Made by a program: the position numbers and the translations under genes
Shown here: in pieces, positions 1 to 10,657 of the stretch
Position numbering within the stretch: the stretch's first letter is position 1
Layout: every line of letters begins with the position of its first letter
Assembly (NCBI GenBank): GCA_003427395.1
Contig: BFEA01000206.1
Span: forward strand, 1,789,468 to 1,818,846
Reading direction: 5' to 3'
Origin: Chara braunii
Taxonomy: Eukaryota; Streptophyta; Charophyceae; Charales; Characeae
DNA: 29,379 bases
The notes under the pieces: model-generated
Databases searched by the model: none
What the model was told of the DNA's origin: nothing
What the model saw: the letters and a program-made list of their open reading frames with translations, nothing else

Positions 1-197
1 ACTTTGATTCTGGTTCATCCACTTACAGACCGGACAGACAGACAGACAAACAGACAGACAGCCAGCCAGCCAGCCAGCCAGACAGACAGACAGACAGACA
101 GACTAGGAGACAAACACACACACACACACACACACACAAAGACACACACACACAGACGAACAGACAAACTTTGATTCTCGTTCATCCACTTACAAAC

Positions 198-253
<56 letters not shown>

Positions 254-259
254 TTAGGA

Positions 260-336
<77 letters not shown>

Positions 337-404
337 GGACGGACAGACAGACTTTGATTCTGGTTCATCCACTTACAGACCAGACAGACAGACACAAAGA
401 TAGA

Positions 405-452
<48 letters not shown>

Positions 453-464
453 GAAGGACAGACA

Positions 465-504
<40 letters not shown>

Positions 505-553
505 TGTTGGACCATCAGACAGACTTTGATTCAGGTTCATCCACTTACACACC

Positions 554-641
<88 letters not shown>

Positions 642-642
642 G

Positions 643-697
<55 letters not shown>

Positions 698-945
698 GGA
701 CAGACTGACAGACTGACAGACAGACAAACAGACGGAGAGACAGACAGACAAACAGACCCTGACTGACTGACTAAATGACCAGACAAGGCGACAGACAGAC
801 AAACTGACAAACAGACAGACGGACAGACGGACAGACGGACAGACAGATAGACAGACAAACATACAAACCAGAGCAGAGAGACAGACAAATGCACAGACAC
901 ACATACAGACACAATGCACAGACACACAGACAGACCACAAAACTG
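1..945. repeat. (CAGA)n / (CA)n satellite with a periodic unique spacer
   Basis: Almost pure CAGA tetranucleotide and CA dinucleotide repeats. A conserved non-repetitive spacer (ACTTTGATTCTGGTTCATCC followed by ACTTACAGACC) starts at 1, 168, 351 and 523. This gives a higher-order period of 167, 183 and 172 bases, with a CAGA block then a CA block in each unit. From about 700 the tetranucleotides decay (CAGACTGA, CGGA variants) and the spacer is lost. Long reading frames here are only translations of the repeat (Cys-Val, Ser-Val-Cys-Leu, Thr-His) and are not genes. Confidence 0.95.
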
Positions 946-1797
946 CTTTGTGTTGTCCATGCATATCTTTGACCTAAGCAGGATTTCTTTCTGCGGTAGA
1001 GATTCGTCAATGCAACATAGATGATGTTCAGCCATTCAACATTATTATTGTTCTTTCTTGTTTGAATAAGAGGGGAGGAAACAAGATTCAGAATCACCTT
1101 TTTTTTTTTCTCTCCCTACATGTTTAAACATTTTTTTTTGCAATTGGACGTCATTGAACTTTCTGCCGATTGAACACTCCGAAATTGGTCAGGACCGCAA
1201 CACAGAACAGACAGACAGACAGAGGGTGAGAAAGAGAAAAGCGCGTGCACACGTGGAAGAGGGAGAAGAGGGGTCGATGCTAACAAACCAAGCATATAAA
1301 TTACAGGTCACTGGATGAAAGAATGTAGAGCCAGAGAAAGGAAACAGCAAACACACTTAGTGTACACTCACATATGGATACTGTGATGGTTTGCGCACAT
1401 GTCCACAACAACAGAACAAACAGACAATTGGACCTTCACCAAGCCTGTGGTAAGAAAAGCAACGACAACAACCCCTAATTCAACGAGTGGCCTACTTGTA
1501 CCCAACTTCCGTAGACGTACAACGCACCACGCACCTACAGACCTACACAACCGTCCAAACGGCAAACATCTACGAGCACATTTTGGTAAAGATCCAAAGT
1601 ACATGCATTCACATGGAAACCTACAGTAAGTGGACTGAAGGCTAGGACACACATTTGTTAGACCTTCGGGTGCCTACGAGTCTTCAGAACGGCGGAAACG
1701 AAAAAAAGCTACAAGGCTGAAAGGTCTGGGACTACGAAAGTATAGACAACTGCCAACAGGTTCCGCTATTGGAGCCCACCAAAAGGTCGATAATTCA
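946..1797. other. Non-repetitive stretch without a recognisable gene
   Basis: Mixed-composition DNA with short poly-T runs (about 1099 and 1130), a small CAGACAGA remnant near 1208 and only short reading frames. The two opposed frames around 1370-1650 shadow each other and match nothing I recognise. No RNA gene or promoter is convincing. Confidence 0.5.
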
Positions 1798-1910
1798 GAA
1801 AGAAAGAAAGAAAGAAAGACTTGAAGAAAGGAAGAAGAAGAAAATGAAAATGAAAAAAAAAAAAAAAACAAAGTAAGAAAGAAAGAAAGGAGAACAAGAA
1901 AAAAACAAAA
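1798..1910. repeat. (GAAA)n purine-rich tract
   Basis: A run of GAAA/AAGA units with A-only stretches. It is a simple, polypurine microsatellite. Confidence 0.85.
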
Positions 1911-1991
1911 ATAAATGGGGTTCACTATTGCGGGCCAAAATCAGTGTCAGAGTCGTCCTTCAATACCTTCATGTCCCCCACTAGTGAACCT

Positions 1992-1993
<2 letters not shown>

Positions 1994-2053
<60 letters not shown>
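1994..2053. repeat. (CT)n microsatellite, about 30 units
   Basis: Uninterrupted CT dinucleotide repeat. It lies about 90 bases beyond the 3' end of the minus-strand histone-like reading frame. Confidence 0.95.
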
Positions 2054-2054
<1 letters not shown>

Positions 2055-2143
2055 ACCTATTCAACCCACCTAACACCACGAAGACTTCCACAGAGTCCAC
2101 GATTCGACAGGACAACCGTTATGCAACACACACAGTAGAATTC

Positions 2144-2758
2144 TCAAGCTGTCTTTTTTTTCGCGGACCCCCCCTTATGTGGCACTGCTTTCCTCTTCTT
2201 CGCCCCTACTCTGCTGCCATCCCTTTCCACATGTCTGGCCTCCATCCGTTGCTGTCTCTCCTCAGCTCTCGCCTTCTCGTCCAACGTACCTTGATATTTC
2301 TCAACCCAGCGAGGCTTCGACAACCTATCCACCAGTCTCATGTCCCTGACCTGGATCGTCACCCTCTTCGAATGGATGACCACCTCGTTGGTGTTCTCGA
2401 AATTGGCGACTAGGTACGCCTCGGCAGCCTCCATCAAAGCACGCACCGCCGTCATCTGAAACCTCAAGCCCATACCCAGAGCAATGTCCTCCTCCACAAC
2501 CTCGCGCACGAGACGCAAGAACTGCCTGAAAGCCAAGCAAAGGTCGGTGGATCGTTGCAACTTTCTGATTTCCGACAAAGTTGCCATCCTTGGGCATCGA
2601 CGACGTCTGGGGACCTGAGTTCGTGCACCTGCGGTGTCTCCGGTCGCTGGCACCGCCTTCGGGTATAGGTTCCTCTGTTTTTTCCCTACCCCATTCTCCA
2701 TATCCTTCACGCTCGACTTTCTTTTCCTACCTCCTCTAACACTAATTTTCGTTCTCAT
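2144..2758 (-). CDS. Divergent histone H3 variant with a long basic C-terminal extension
   Basis: Intact 204-codon frame (ATG at 2758, TGA at 2144-2146). Residues about 61-150 align along the whole H3 histone fold. LSEIRKLQRST (61-71) corresponds to the H3 alpha-N helix, followed by a colinear segment ending in LRLVREV. RFQMTAVRALMEAAEAYLV (99-117) is alpha-2, with H3 giving RFQSSAVMALQEASEAYLV, and IHSKRVTI (128-135) is the loop 2 region. Loop 1 is three residues longer than in canonical H3. A lengthened loop 1 is typical of centromeric H3 (CENP-A/CENH3), but the Phe-Gln after the loop is H3-like. The tail begins MRTK, close to H3 ARTK, and keeps PATG (37-40), matching H3 around Lys27, with Ser28 replaced. 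After the fold, where H3 ends, 53 residues rich in Lys, Arg and Glu follow. If expressed it would be a nucleosomal or chromosome-domain-specific H3. A CAG directly precedes the ATG, so a spliced upstream exon cannot be excluded. The histone fold is clear; the subtype is inferred. Confidence 0.8.
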   Translation of the reverse strand: MRTKISVRGGRKRKSSVKDMENGVGKKQRNLYPKAVPATGDTAGARTQVPRRRRCPRMATLSEIRKLQRSTDLCLAFRQFLRLVREVVEEDIALGMGLRFQMTAVRALMEAAEAYLVANFENTNEVVIHSKRVTIQVRDMRLVDRLSKPRWVEKYQGTLDEKARAEERQQRMEARHVERDGSRVGAKKRKAVPHKGGSAKKKTA

Positions 2759-3297
2759 CTGTCTTCAAATTCATGTTCGCCTACTCTCAAAACCCCAGAC
2801 TAGCCTCTCCTCCCGCCTGATTCTGTTCAGATTTAGACGAGCTACCCCTCTTCTATTGCACCCTGCTTATTTTCTGCCATAGCTCGTCTTTTTCCTTCAC
2901 CTTCGTTTTCTTGATGCACCTGGCGTAATATAACGCTCAGGTTCGTCTTTTTTTTCCGCCACCTTGTCGCCCATGCACTCCTTTCTTTCCCGGTTGTTCG
3001 CTTTCTCCTATCTCTCTTTGTTATCTTTTCTGGGTAGCCCTTCCCTTCTTCTCTTCGATACCTTGCTGATGCGTCTTCTTCCTCTCACTCTCCGTCGCTT
3101 CCTGTGGAAAGCATCCAGCGCTGATCACATTCCACTTGGGTTCTCCCCTTTCTTCGATTGCGCAAAACTGTGGCATGGTCGAAAACCCTCCTACCTAGGA
3201 AGACGTCGACGAGGAATGGCCTCTCCTTTGCTCCTTCGCCATTTTTCCAACGAAACGTTCAGCGGTTCCGCCTTCCTTTGTTTAAGTCCTCAGCTCC
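2759..3297. other. Pyrimidine-rich upstream flank of the H3-like gene
   Basis: On the minus strand this is the 5' side of the histone-like gene. It is purine-rich on that strand and contains short basic segments broken by stops in every frame. A short upstream ATG lies at about 2772 and overlaps the start of the main frame. A possible donor (AGGTGAAG, minus strand, near 2903) could pair with the CAG before 2758. No clear TATA box is seen. The plus-strand frame at 2964-3320 looks like a shadow of this composition. Confidence 0.4.
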
Positions 3298-3745
3298 ACA
3301 AGCGGTTATCGGGTAGCTGAAAATTCAGGAATGAAAATTCTGAAGTGAGAGTTTTGGACAGTCTGAAAATCCTGAATGGTCCTGAAGTGGTGAGAGGTCC
3401 GAAGACCCTGAAAACCACCTGTTTAGGCAGGCTGCATCCTGAAGTGGTTAAGGGTGTCCTGAAGTGGTCAAGTGAGAGCTTTGGGCAGTCTGAAAATCCT
3501 GAATGGTCCTGAAGTGGTGAAAGATCCGAAGACCATGAAAACCACCCTTCACCACTTGAGGATGCAGCCTGCCTAAACAGGTGGTTTTTAGGGTCTTCGG
3601 AGCTTTCACCACTTTAGGACCATTCAGGATTTTCAGACCTAAACGAAGACCCTGAAAACCACCTGTTTAGGCAGGCTGCATCCTAAAGTGGTGAAGGGTG
3701 TCCTGAAGTGGTGGTGAAAAATACGACTGTTGTTAACCTTCTCTC
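3298..3745. mobile_element. Foldback non-autonomous transposon, copy 1 (Mutator-like by 9-bp duplication)
   Basis: A 448-bp element from ACAAGCGGTTATCGGG to TTAACCTTCTCTC, closely matched by a second copy at 15329-15779. Flanks are CTCAGCTCC (3289-3297) and CCCAGCTCC (3746-3754), an 8/9-matching 9-bp target duplication. Inside, a segment with CCACCTGTTTAGGCAGGCTG occurs twice directly (near 3415 and 3658) and once inverted (near 3565), so the element folds back on itself. It has no coding capacity. The 9-bp duplication suggests the Mutator superfamily; terminal inverted repeats are very weak. Confidence 0.8.
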
Positions 3746-4924
3746 CCCAGCTCCTACTGTCAGGGTTGACGACAGCCTCCGCCACCTCCTTCGCACGCAC
3801 CCGGCGCGTTTCCGGGTTGGTTTCACTCCTATGTCGTCCGCCTACTGCTTCTACATCCTTTCCTTTCTGCCCAGGTCGTCATGCTCGTCATCGGGAGGTT
3901 AGCGCTACGCCCGAACCCGCAATCGCTTTACCATAGGCACAATGACCATCAGTGATTCATACCGTCTAGTGTGCACAACCGGTCCAACTGTCCCCATGGA
4001 GGATCTTATAGCAAGACTGATTACCGATAGTTCGATTAGTCTTTGCCCCTATACACAAGCATCGACGGACGATTCTGCATGCCAGCACCGCCACGTGCAT
4101 TCGTCGAGTTTTCCATGACCCGTTCCTTTCGGACGGAGCTCCCTACCTCCTCGGACCACTCAACAAACATGCCCCTGCATAGCTAACTAAATGTTACGCC
4201 AGGGGCACGATTCCTGCTATAGGGGCCCATGCATGGATCTAAAAGCATCGACCCTGTGCTGATATCGGCAGTAATAACCGATAGTTCACTGTTGAACTTT
4301 GAAGACCGAAGCAGATGAAATCCCATGTGGCTGCTTGGCAATCAAATCAGTTGTGAGCCTCCTTATTTTGCACGGGTCTTCCTGCCTGAGTATAGGTCCC
4401 CATCTCGATTGTGCAGGAGTCCGCCAGTCAACTAAAGAAGCGTGCACTCAAAGTCCTCGACTGCCCGGAAAGCCACCCGTGGTTGGTGTCGCGTCTGGCT
4501 TTAAGAAAAGTAAAAACATACAGTTAAATAAATATCGATTATAAAATTAATAAAATACCTAGAACTACTAGTCATCGAAAAATTAAAAATTGTGTCGGCG
4601 ATCACGCTAACTCTTTTAATCATCAACAATTAAAAAGATCACGCGCTCCTCAAACTGGCTCACCCACACATTCCCTGCTCTAGTCAACCATCCAAACAAT
4701 ATAAACCACTAAACCAGTCGCACCTCATGCGGTATACCTAACCTTTAAACCAAGTTTACTTTCTGTCGTTTGCAAAACCTAGGGCGAATACCCTTACACA
4801 AGTTGCCTTAGTTGCTCGTCACGTGCTAGAGCCATAAAAGTTAATTTAAATTCTTGCATTTTCTGAGCTAAGTTTATTTCTACTTAGGCCGATTTGTGTA
4901 TTTTCTGGGATCATTTATTATACT
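3746..4924. other. No recognisable gene
   Basis: Mixed DNA, turning AT-rich after about 4500. Short frames at 3708-3936 and 4299-4544 have no recognisable domain. The phrase ACCGATAGTTC occurs at about 4023 and 4276, a weak sign of a decayed repeat. Nothing else can be supported. Confidence 0.4.
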
Positions 4925-5945
4925 TGGTCTTGTATAAATCTTGATAAGTCAGTTTCTTTACGGGAAGCGCTGCCGAAATTTCCACAAAACCAAGAAGTTA
5001 GTCAGATTTTGTTTTTTTCAGGGTCCAATTTTTTTGACTTTTTACCTTAGTAAAAATCAGGAAAGCCTCCTTTTCTAAAAGGAGTGTTGCCTTAATTGTT
5101 GCTAATTTAGGGGGTTAGACAAAATTGGACCTTGAGAAGTCAAAGTCATTTTAGATTATGAACTTAGCTTTGTATAAATCTAGGAATAGCACTTTCTCTA
5201 CGGGAAACGCTGCCAAAATTTCTACAAATCTAAGGGGTCAGTTGAGCTTTGTCTTAAAGTTGAACTCAAAGTCTAACCTCTGAGTTCCTAGCCGAGTTAG
5301 TATAAATCTGGGAAGTCTATCTTTCTAAAAGGAGATGCTGCCAATTTTTTACTAATTCAAGAAGTTAAACAAATTTTGACTTTTCAGAATTAAGGTTTGA
5401 TCCTGCGTAGTACGGCGAATGTGTTCGCGCCCTTTCCTGTTCGTGCGAACGTGTTCGCACGTTCACGTGAACAGCCAACGAACATGTTCGGGCAAACACA
5501 ATTTTTTTTCGTAAAAAAAAATAAAAAATAAAAATAAATCAGTTTTTGATTTTTAACTCATGACCGGTTACAAATTTGAACATGACTCCAAGGCAAAAGT
5601 TTCTTGTATTATTATTTTACATAACATATATATTTTTCAGAGTTTTCTAAGAACTTTTTTTGTTTTTTTGTTTTTAATATTTTTTTATGTTCGCGTTCGG
5701 AGGGTTTTTGGCGCTTGTTCGCTTCGGGCGAACATAATCGTGTTCGCCTCCGAACGCGAATACGGTGCTACGTAGGTTTGATCTTTGTTTTCATATTTAG
5801 GGTATTATAAATTATGGAAAGACACTTTTTCTAGGGAAGCGCTGTCGAAACTTTTTTAGTTTAGAGGAGTTAGATTATATTTTGACTGGTGACAATTTTG
5901 ACAATTCACTCTGTATAGAGGAAATTCTGCCAACGGTCTACCTTT
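4925..5945. repeat. Degenerate ~120-bp tandem array, interrupted by a MITE
   Basis: Units have the form GTATAAATCT, then TTTCTnnACGGGAAGCGCTG, then CCGAAATTT, then AAGAAGTTAGnCAAATTTTG. The TGCC-type core falls at 4971, 5088, 5211, 5339, 5843 and 5928. Spacings are 117, 123 and 128 before the 5403-5775 insertion, which explains the large jump. The last unit is shortened to 85. Alternate units carry ACGGGAAG or AAAAGGAG, which hints at a two-unit higher-order repeat. The region is AT-rich and non-coding and may be internal repeats of a decayed retroelement. Confidence 0.75.
5403..5775 (+). mobile_element. hAT-like MITE with 8-bp target-site duplication, copy 1
   Basis: A 373-bp element flanked by a perfect GTTTGATC duplication (5395-5402 and 5776-5783). 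The ends are CTGCGTAGTACGG and, inverted from the right end, CTACGTAGCACCG. GC-rich outer parts with many GTTCGC/GCGAAC motifs surround an AT-rich core. An inverted second copy is at 14464-14735. An 8-bp duplication is the habit of the hAT superfamily. No transposase is encoded, so it would move only with help. A preceding shared G makes a 9-bp reading possible. Confidence 0.85.
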
Positions 5946-6680
5946 TCATAAGACACTGACTTAGAGATAGACTCAAGATTAGTTAAGTAGGATAATTTTT
6001 TGTCAGGTCGTGATCATGAAGATTAGTCTCGATTTGGACTCATAGATTTAGCTTGGGGATTAGTCTCTCTTGTGTTACAGGTCCTCTTGAACGTTTGATT
6101 CGAAATCAGGACTAGATTCCGCTTGATCCTACAAGGAACACCTTCTGTTATTGCTGATAACTAGTCGGTTGCCGATTCGTCGGTCTACGACTCAACTCCA
6201 ATTCATCCTCATACTCAACCTAAATGACGTTAACCCTGGTGATTTTTATTGTTTTATTAAGGTTTTCACCTGGATTTTTATTGAATGGTCATTTAACAAA
6301 GGTACTGAGTATTTAATTATGGTTGGTCGGACAAAGGTTGGGGCGAGGGGTATGTTCTCTGACTCGGATTTTTGATTTGACTGTATGCGGTTACACACAT
6401 GTATATGGCTGTGAGGAGTCTCACTTTGATTGTGAGAAGTGATCGTTATATACTTATTCCCCTTTACATATAACTTATTCCCCTTTACATATCTATATGT
6501 ATGTACCTATATTGGGTATTCGCGTGACCTGAGGGGCCTACACTTAGGGGTTTAATTGGGGTTGAGACTGAGAAAGGAAAGAAAACCCCTTTATTTGTTA
6601 TATGCTTCTTAAAAATTTCTTAATCGGACGGTGGTCCTGGGTCTAGATTCGAGGTCCTTGTCCAGGACATCCCAGGTCCT
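5946..6680. other. AT-rich stretch without a gene
   Basis: AT-rich DNA with stops in all frames apart from a 74-codon frame at 6151-6375 that has no recognisable domain. ACTTATTCCCCTTTACATAT is duplicated in tandem near 6450-6490. No RNA gene seen. Confidence 0.45.
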
Positions 6681-7026
6681 AGACTCTGCATGAAAGAGAT
6701 CACCCCCCGCGCAGAGTCTATTTGCCCTGCCTGCTGAGACACTCAGCCTAAAGGCCGGAAGTGTCGCAGAGGCCGCACGACTATTCCTTCAGTTGTGCAA
6801 TATCGTGAAGGGGTAAGCCTTCACGATACTTCGAGTTTGACACTTGAGTGTCATAAGCGGTACTCGGATGCACGAGGGACCGCTTGATTATGGACACTAC
6901 ATAGTACGCCATCATTGCGACTGCTGCGTATTCATGCATTGTTAGTCGATAGTATGAATTAGCCCTGCGTCCGCGCGGTTTTTATACTAAAGTCTCGCGC
7001 GAGACGCCTATCCGACTTCGTATAGG
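6681..7026. repeat. Cluster of consecutive perfect or near-perfect hairpins
   Basis: At least seven stem-loops follow one another. AGACTCTGC/GCAGAGTCT (6681-6689 with 6711-6719). GCTGAG/CTCAGC (6733-6747). TATCGTGAAGG/CCTTCACGATA (6801-6811 with 6818-6828, 11-bp stem). GACACT/AGTGTC (6839-6852). AAGCGGT/ACCGCTT (6855-6861 with 6879-6885) with an inner CTCG/CGAG. The palindrome GTCTCGCGCGAGAC (6992-7005). CCTAT/ATAGG (7007-7026). The region is non-coding and its function is unknown. It could be a structured RNA, an array of inverted-repeat insertions or decayed transposon termini. Confidence 0.7.
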
Positions 7027-9187
7027 ATGACTACTAAGGGACTAGGAGTGTTGTAGCGTTTTTGTTCTGTGTCGTTTCGTGTATATGTATGTGTATGTGT
7101 CTTTTTATTATGTTATTTAGAGTGGCGTGCACGTGGTGTGTGGGATGCGTCCGAGTCGACCGGCGACGAGTCCCGCTTGGGACCTTTGCCCCCCAAGATG
7201 TCGATTCACGTGTAGGTTCGATAGAGGTGTAAAACCGCACGTACCCCCTATGCTACATCGTACAAGAAACGTCCTCGACTCGTCCACCTCTGCGATTGCA
7301 GCTGATCAACTTTCGTACTATGGACTGGTAGTTCGACAGGGATACGCCCATCGAAGGGAGGTGACAGCTCCCGTAAGGTGCAGGTAAGTCGTGCCTCGCG
7401 TATGCCCTATCCTGTCGTAGGGGCTCGCGAGAGGTATGACTGACGCACTTGGCTGGAGTGGCTTGCGGAAGCTCCATTATGTATTCACGATGAGGAACAG
7501 ACCAACTCCTGCGTGACGCGGTCGGGAGGGTCCCACCTCGTTTTGTGAGGTACCGGACTCGAAGCGCTTGACAACGTAGATGTCGCCGACAAGGTATAGT
7601 CGGACTGCCTTACTTTTGACTTGATGAGATGCGCTGCCAAAGTCATTCATTCCATCCTACCACCGATATAAAATTAGGCACGCACACACTGGTCTTCATA
7701 CGTTTCCAATATTTTTTATGACAGACAGCTTTGCGGATGATTCTTGATTAAGTGCATTGCTTGAAGTGTTGCATACTTCTCCCTCTAGGAAGTGGTCTGG
7801 GGTACTCTTCCTCCTCGTCTGAGCACAAAACTTGGATCTCAGAAGTCGGGCCATCTCCACTGAATCGGCAAAGTACCCCCTTGTAGAATGGTCGACTCTG
7901 GGTCGATAACAGGGTCAGCTCCTTAAGCAACGAACCCCCACCTCAGATGCCTCCTTGAAAGAGAGAACGTGTTCACCGCAAATATATATGTATTTTTTTT
8001 CATCCTCCCCTGCCTAAGGCAATTTGGACGAAAAGAAGCAAAGGTGATAGAGAATGATAACCATTTAGACATATAAAAGTCATTCAGGATAGAAAGGGTC
8101 AATCCTAAGAGAAAATTGTATGCGTTTGACCTTATCTTCTTTATTTGAATCAAATTCGTTTTACGGTGCTCACACAATTAATATTTTTCAAAACAACGAA
8201 TTGTTTTTAGCCTGCAGGCAGGTGAAAAGCAGAAGGAAGACAATCATTTCCTCTTTCCTTAAATAAGTATAATCAATCTCCTTTGAAAGAATCCTTCTAC
8301 CTATTTGCACACACAAAAACAACCAACACGTCCAGAAAATCCAACAACCCATACCTCCGTCAGATCTAATTTTTCACCTGCATAACCACATACACTTTAC
8401 TCAACCTTTTCTTTTGAACATTCAAAACAAACAGGGTCAAGCAAAGTGTGGGTTCGCACATGTGTGAAAAGGCATCTGAGTCAATCAACTGACTGACCAT
8501 GAGTGAAGTGGTGTCGAACACGCCCTGGCTCACTCAAGAAAGCCCAATAGCAATATACTCGTTGCCGAAGAAAACTGCAGTCTGAAGGCAAGTCTAAGAC
8601 CAACTGTTTGTTTCAATCTGTTCCCTACTTGCAAATCCCACACGTGGTAGCCCCAAGTGTGAAAACGACGATCCACGCACGACCAAAAAAAAATATAAAG
8701 TTCACTGGTCCTAACTAGTCTAAGGTGGTCTCCCACTATTCCTTTCAGCACCTGATAATGACACCCGTCAAAACCACTTCTACTAAGCCTCACAAATAAA
8801 ATAAAGTCTGTGAGTGTCGATTCTGTCGGCACCATCCATCCTACTCACATGCCTCGTTGGTCCAAGAGATCATACCAGGCCAATGACAATGGTCTCGCTA
8901 CCGCCGACACACACATACAAACAAAATAACGTGTCGTTCCACCTAGTCCAAATGACAAACTATCACCGATACCTCTAGTGTCGCCTGCCGGTCTGCCGCA
9001 ATAGTCACGCTGCAATTTTCCCCCCTCACAGGTGTTGACGGCGAGCCCTTCGACGTACCAAAAATATTCAGCACTCTCCCTCTACTTAGTGCTGCCCGCG
9101 AACCCTAATTTCGGCAACATAACGGTCCAAAAATGGTTGTTGTTGACGTTGAAAATTTTTGTTAACATTTCCCCTCAGAAGTCTCTA
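7027..9187. other. No recognisable gene over about 2.1 kb
   Basis: GC-balanced to 7600, then AT-richer. Reading frames are all under about 100 codons and overlap on both strands (for example 7127-7387 plus and 7253-7477 minus). None shows a domain. No tRNA, snRNA or tandem repeat was recognised. Part of 7030-7600 could be a decayed retroelement, but no primer-binding site or long terminal repeat pair is visible within the window. Confidence 0.4.
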
Positions 9188-10109
9188 GAGTCGTGAAAAC
9201 CTAACAAAACGACAAAACCTCATATTTTTTATAGAATGAAAAGGTATAAGTCAAACTGTTATTTTTTACACAAAAAGATAACATTTTTAACTGTTTTTCG
9301 ATAAAGTAGGCAAAAAACGAGGTGAAAAGTCAACTGTTCCTCAAAATGTGCAAAAAAACTCATTCTTGCAAAATCCTCTTATATAGCTATAAGTTATTAT
9401 TAGTAGATTTGCAAAAGGCAAAACTCAAATAGGACAATTTTTAACGACTACAAGGCAAACTTGAAAGATGTAAAAAAAAAACGGATTTTGGTGAATACTC
9501 ATTTATAGAACTATAAGTCATTTTCAGCAGTTAGGTAAAAACCAAGATTTGTGAAAACTAATTTATAGGACTATAAATCAATTTTGATGTTAACAGTAAA
9601 ATTCTTAGCAAAAAAATATGTTATTTAAAATAAGAATACAAACAACTTTTGTCAGGGATATACCTTCAAATTCTTAGTCAAACACAAGTTAAAAATAAAA
9701 AAAAAAATGAAAAAAAAAAATAGTAAAAAATAATATGTTTGCTCAGGTATGAGAGACTATATTTAAGAATATGTTTGAGCGTTCGAAAGCCCCCGAGTTC
9801 GTTCATCGTGCTATACATCTTATAAGACTATAAACATGGTTTTTTTATATTACAAAAAAATGAGATATTTCAGTTCTTGAACATACACTCCTTCACCAGG
9901 TAGTGATTTTATGTGAAAAAACTTGTTTTTCTCGTCGCCACTTCCAATGGTTCTCAAAAAGTAATTTTCTATCCTTTTTTTTGCGGTTGTTTTATTTCTT
10001 GTAGAATTTTGTTCCTCAAGGAGGCTTGAAAAATGTAATATCATAATCTTGAATACATTTCGTGTAAACCTAACAATTTATTTTGCTAGGTTTTCACGAA
10101 TCCTGTGTT
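9188..10109 (+). mobile_element. ~0.92-kb terminal-inverted-repeat element, copy A
   Basis: Begins GAGTCGTGAAAACCTAACAA and ends with the inverse (TTTTGCTAGGTTTTCACG then AATCCTGTGTT). The interior is AT-rich and non-coding with long A runs and lines up almost throughout with copy B (10112-11050). An interior part (9600-9690) also resembles the hAT-like MITE core, sharing a TATGTTATttAAAATA phrase followed by ATACAA-CAAC. The left outermost bases are degraded relative to the right terminus. No target duplication could be fixed. Confidence 0.8.
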
Positions 10110-10111
10110 AC

Positions 10112-10619
10112 AACACTGGATTCATGAAAACCTAACAACACGACAGAACCTCACATTTTTTATAGAATGAAAAAGTAAGAGTCAAACTATTATTTTTTAC
10201 ACAAAAAGACAGCGTTTTTAACTGTTTTTCGATAAAGGATGCAAAAAACGCGGTGAAAAGTCAACTGTTCCTCAAAATGTGCGACAAAACCCTTTCTTGC
10301 ATAATCATCTTATATGGCTATAAGTCATTCTCAGTAGATTTGCAAAAAGTAAAGATAAAATAGAACAATTTTTGAGAACTACAAGGCAAACTTGAAAGAT
10401 GTAAAAAAAAAAAAAAAATTGGTGAATACTCATTTATAAAACTATAAGTCATTTTCAGTAGTTAGGTAAAAACCAAGATTTGCGAAAATTAATTTATAGG
10501 ACCATAAATCAATTTTGACGTTAACAATAAAAACCTTAGTAAAAAATATATGTTATTTAAAATAACAATACAAACAACTTTTGTCAGGGAGACACCTTTA
10601 AATTCTTAGTCAAACATGA

Positions 10620-10657
<38 letters not shown>

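Noticed and set aside
15-1097. Long frames encoding Cys-Val or Ser-Val-Cys-Leu repeats (up to 220 codons)
   Set aside because: Direct translations of CA and CAGA microsatellites, open on several frames at once.
2964-3320. 118-codon plus frame upstream of the H3-like gene
   Set aside because: Composition follows the pyrimidine-rich strand bias and it has no domain; it runs into the foldback transposon.
7034-7600. Long terminal repeat of a retrotransposon
   Set aside because: No paired copy, TG..CA ends, primer-binding site or polypurine tract could be identified in the window.
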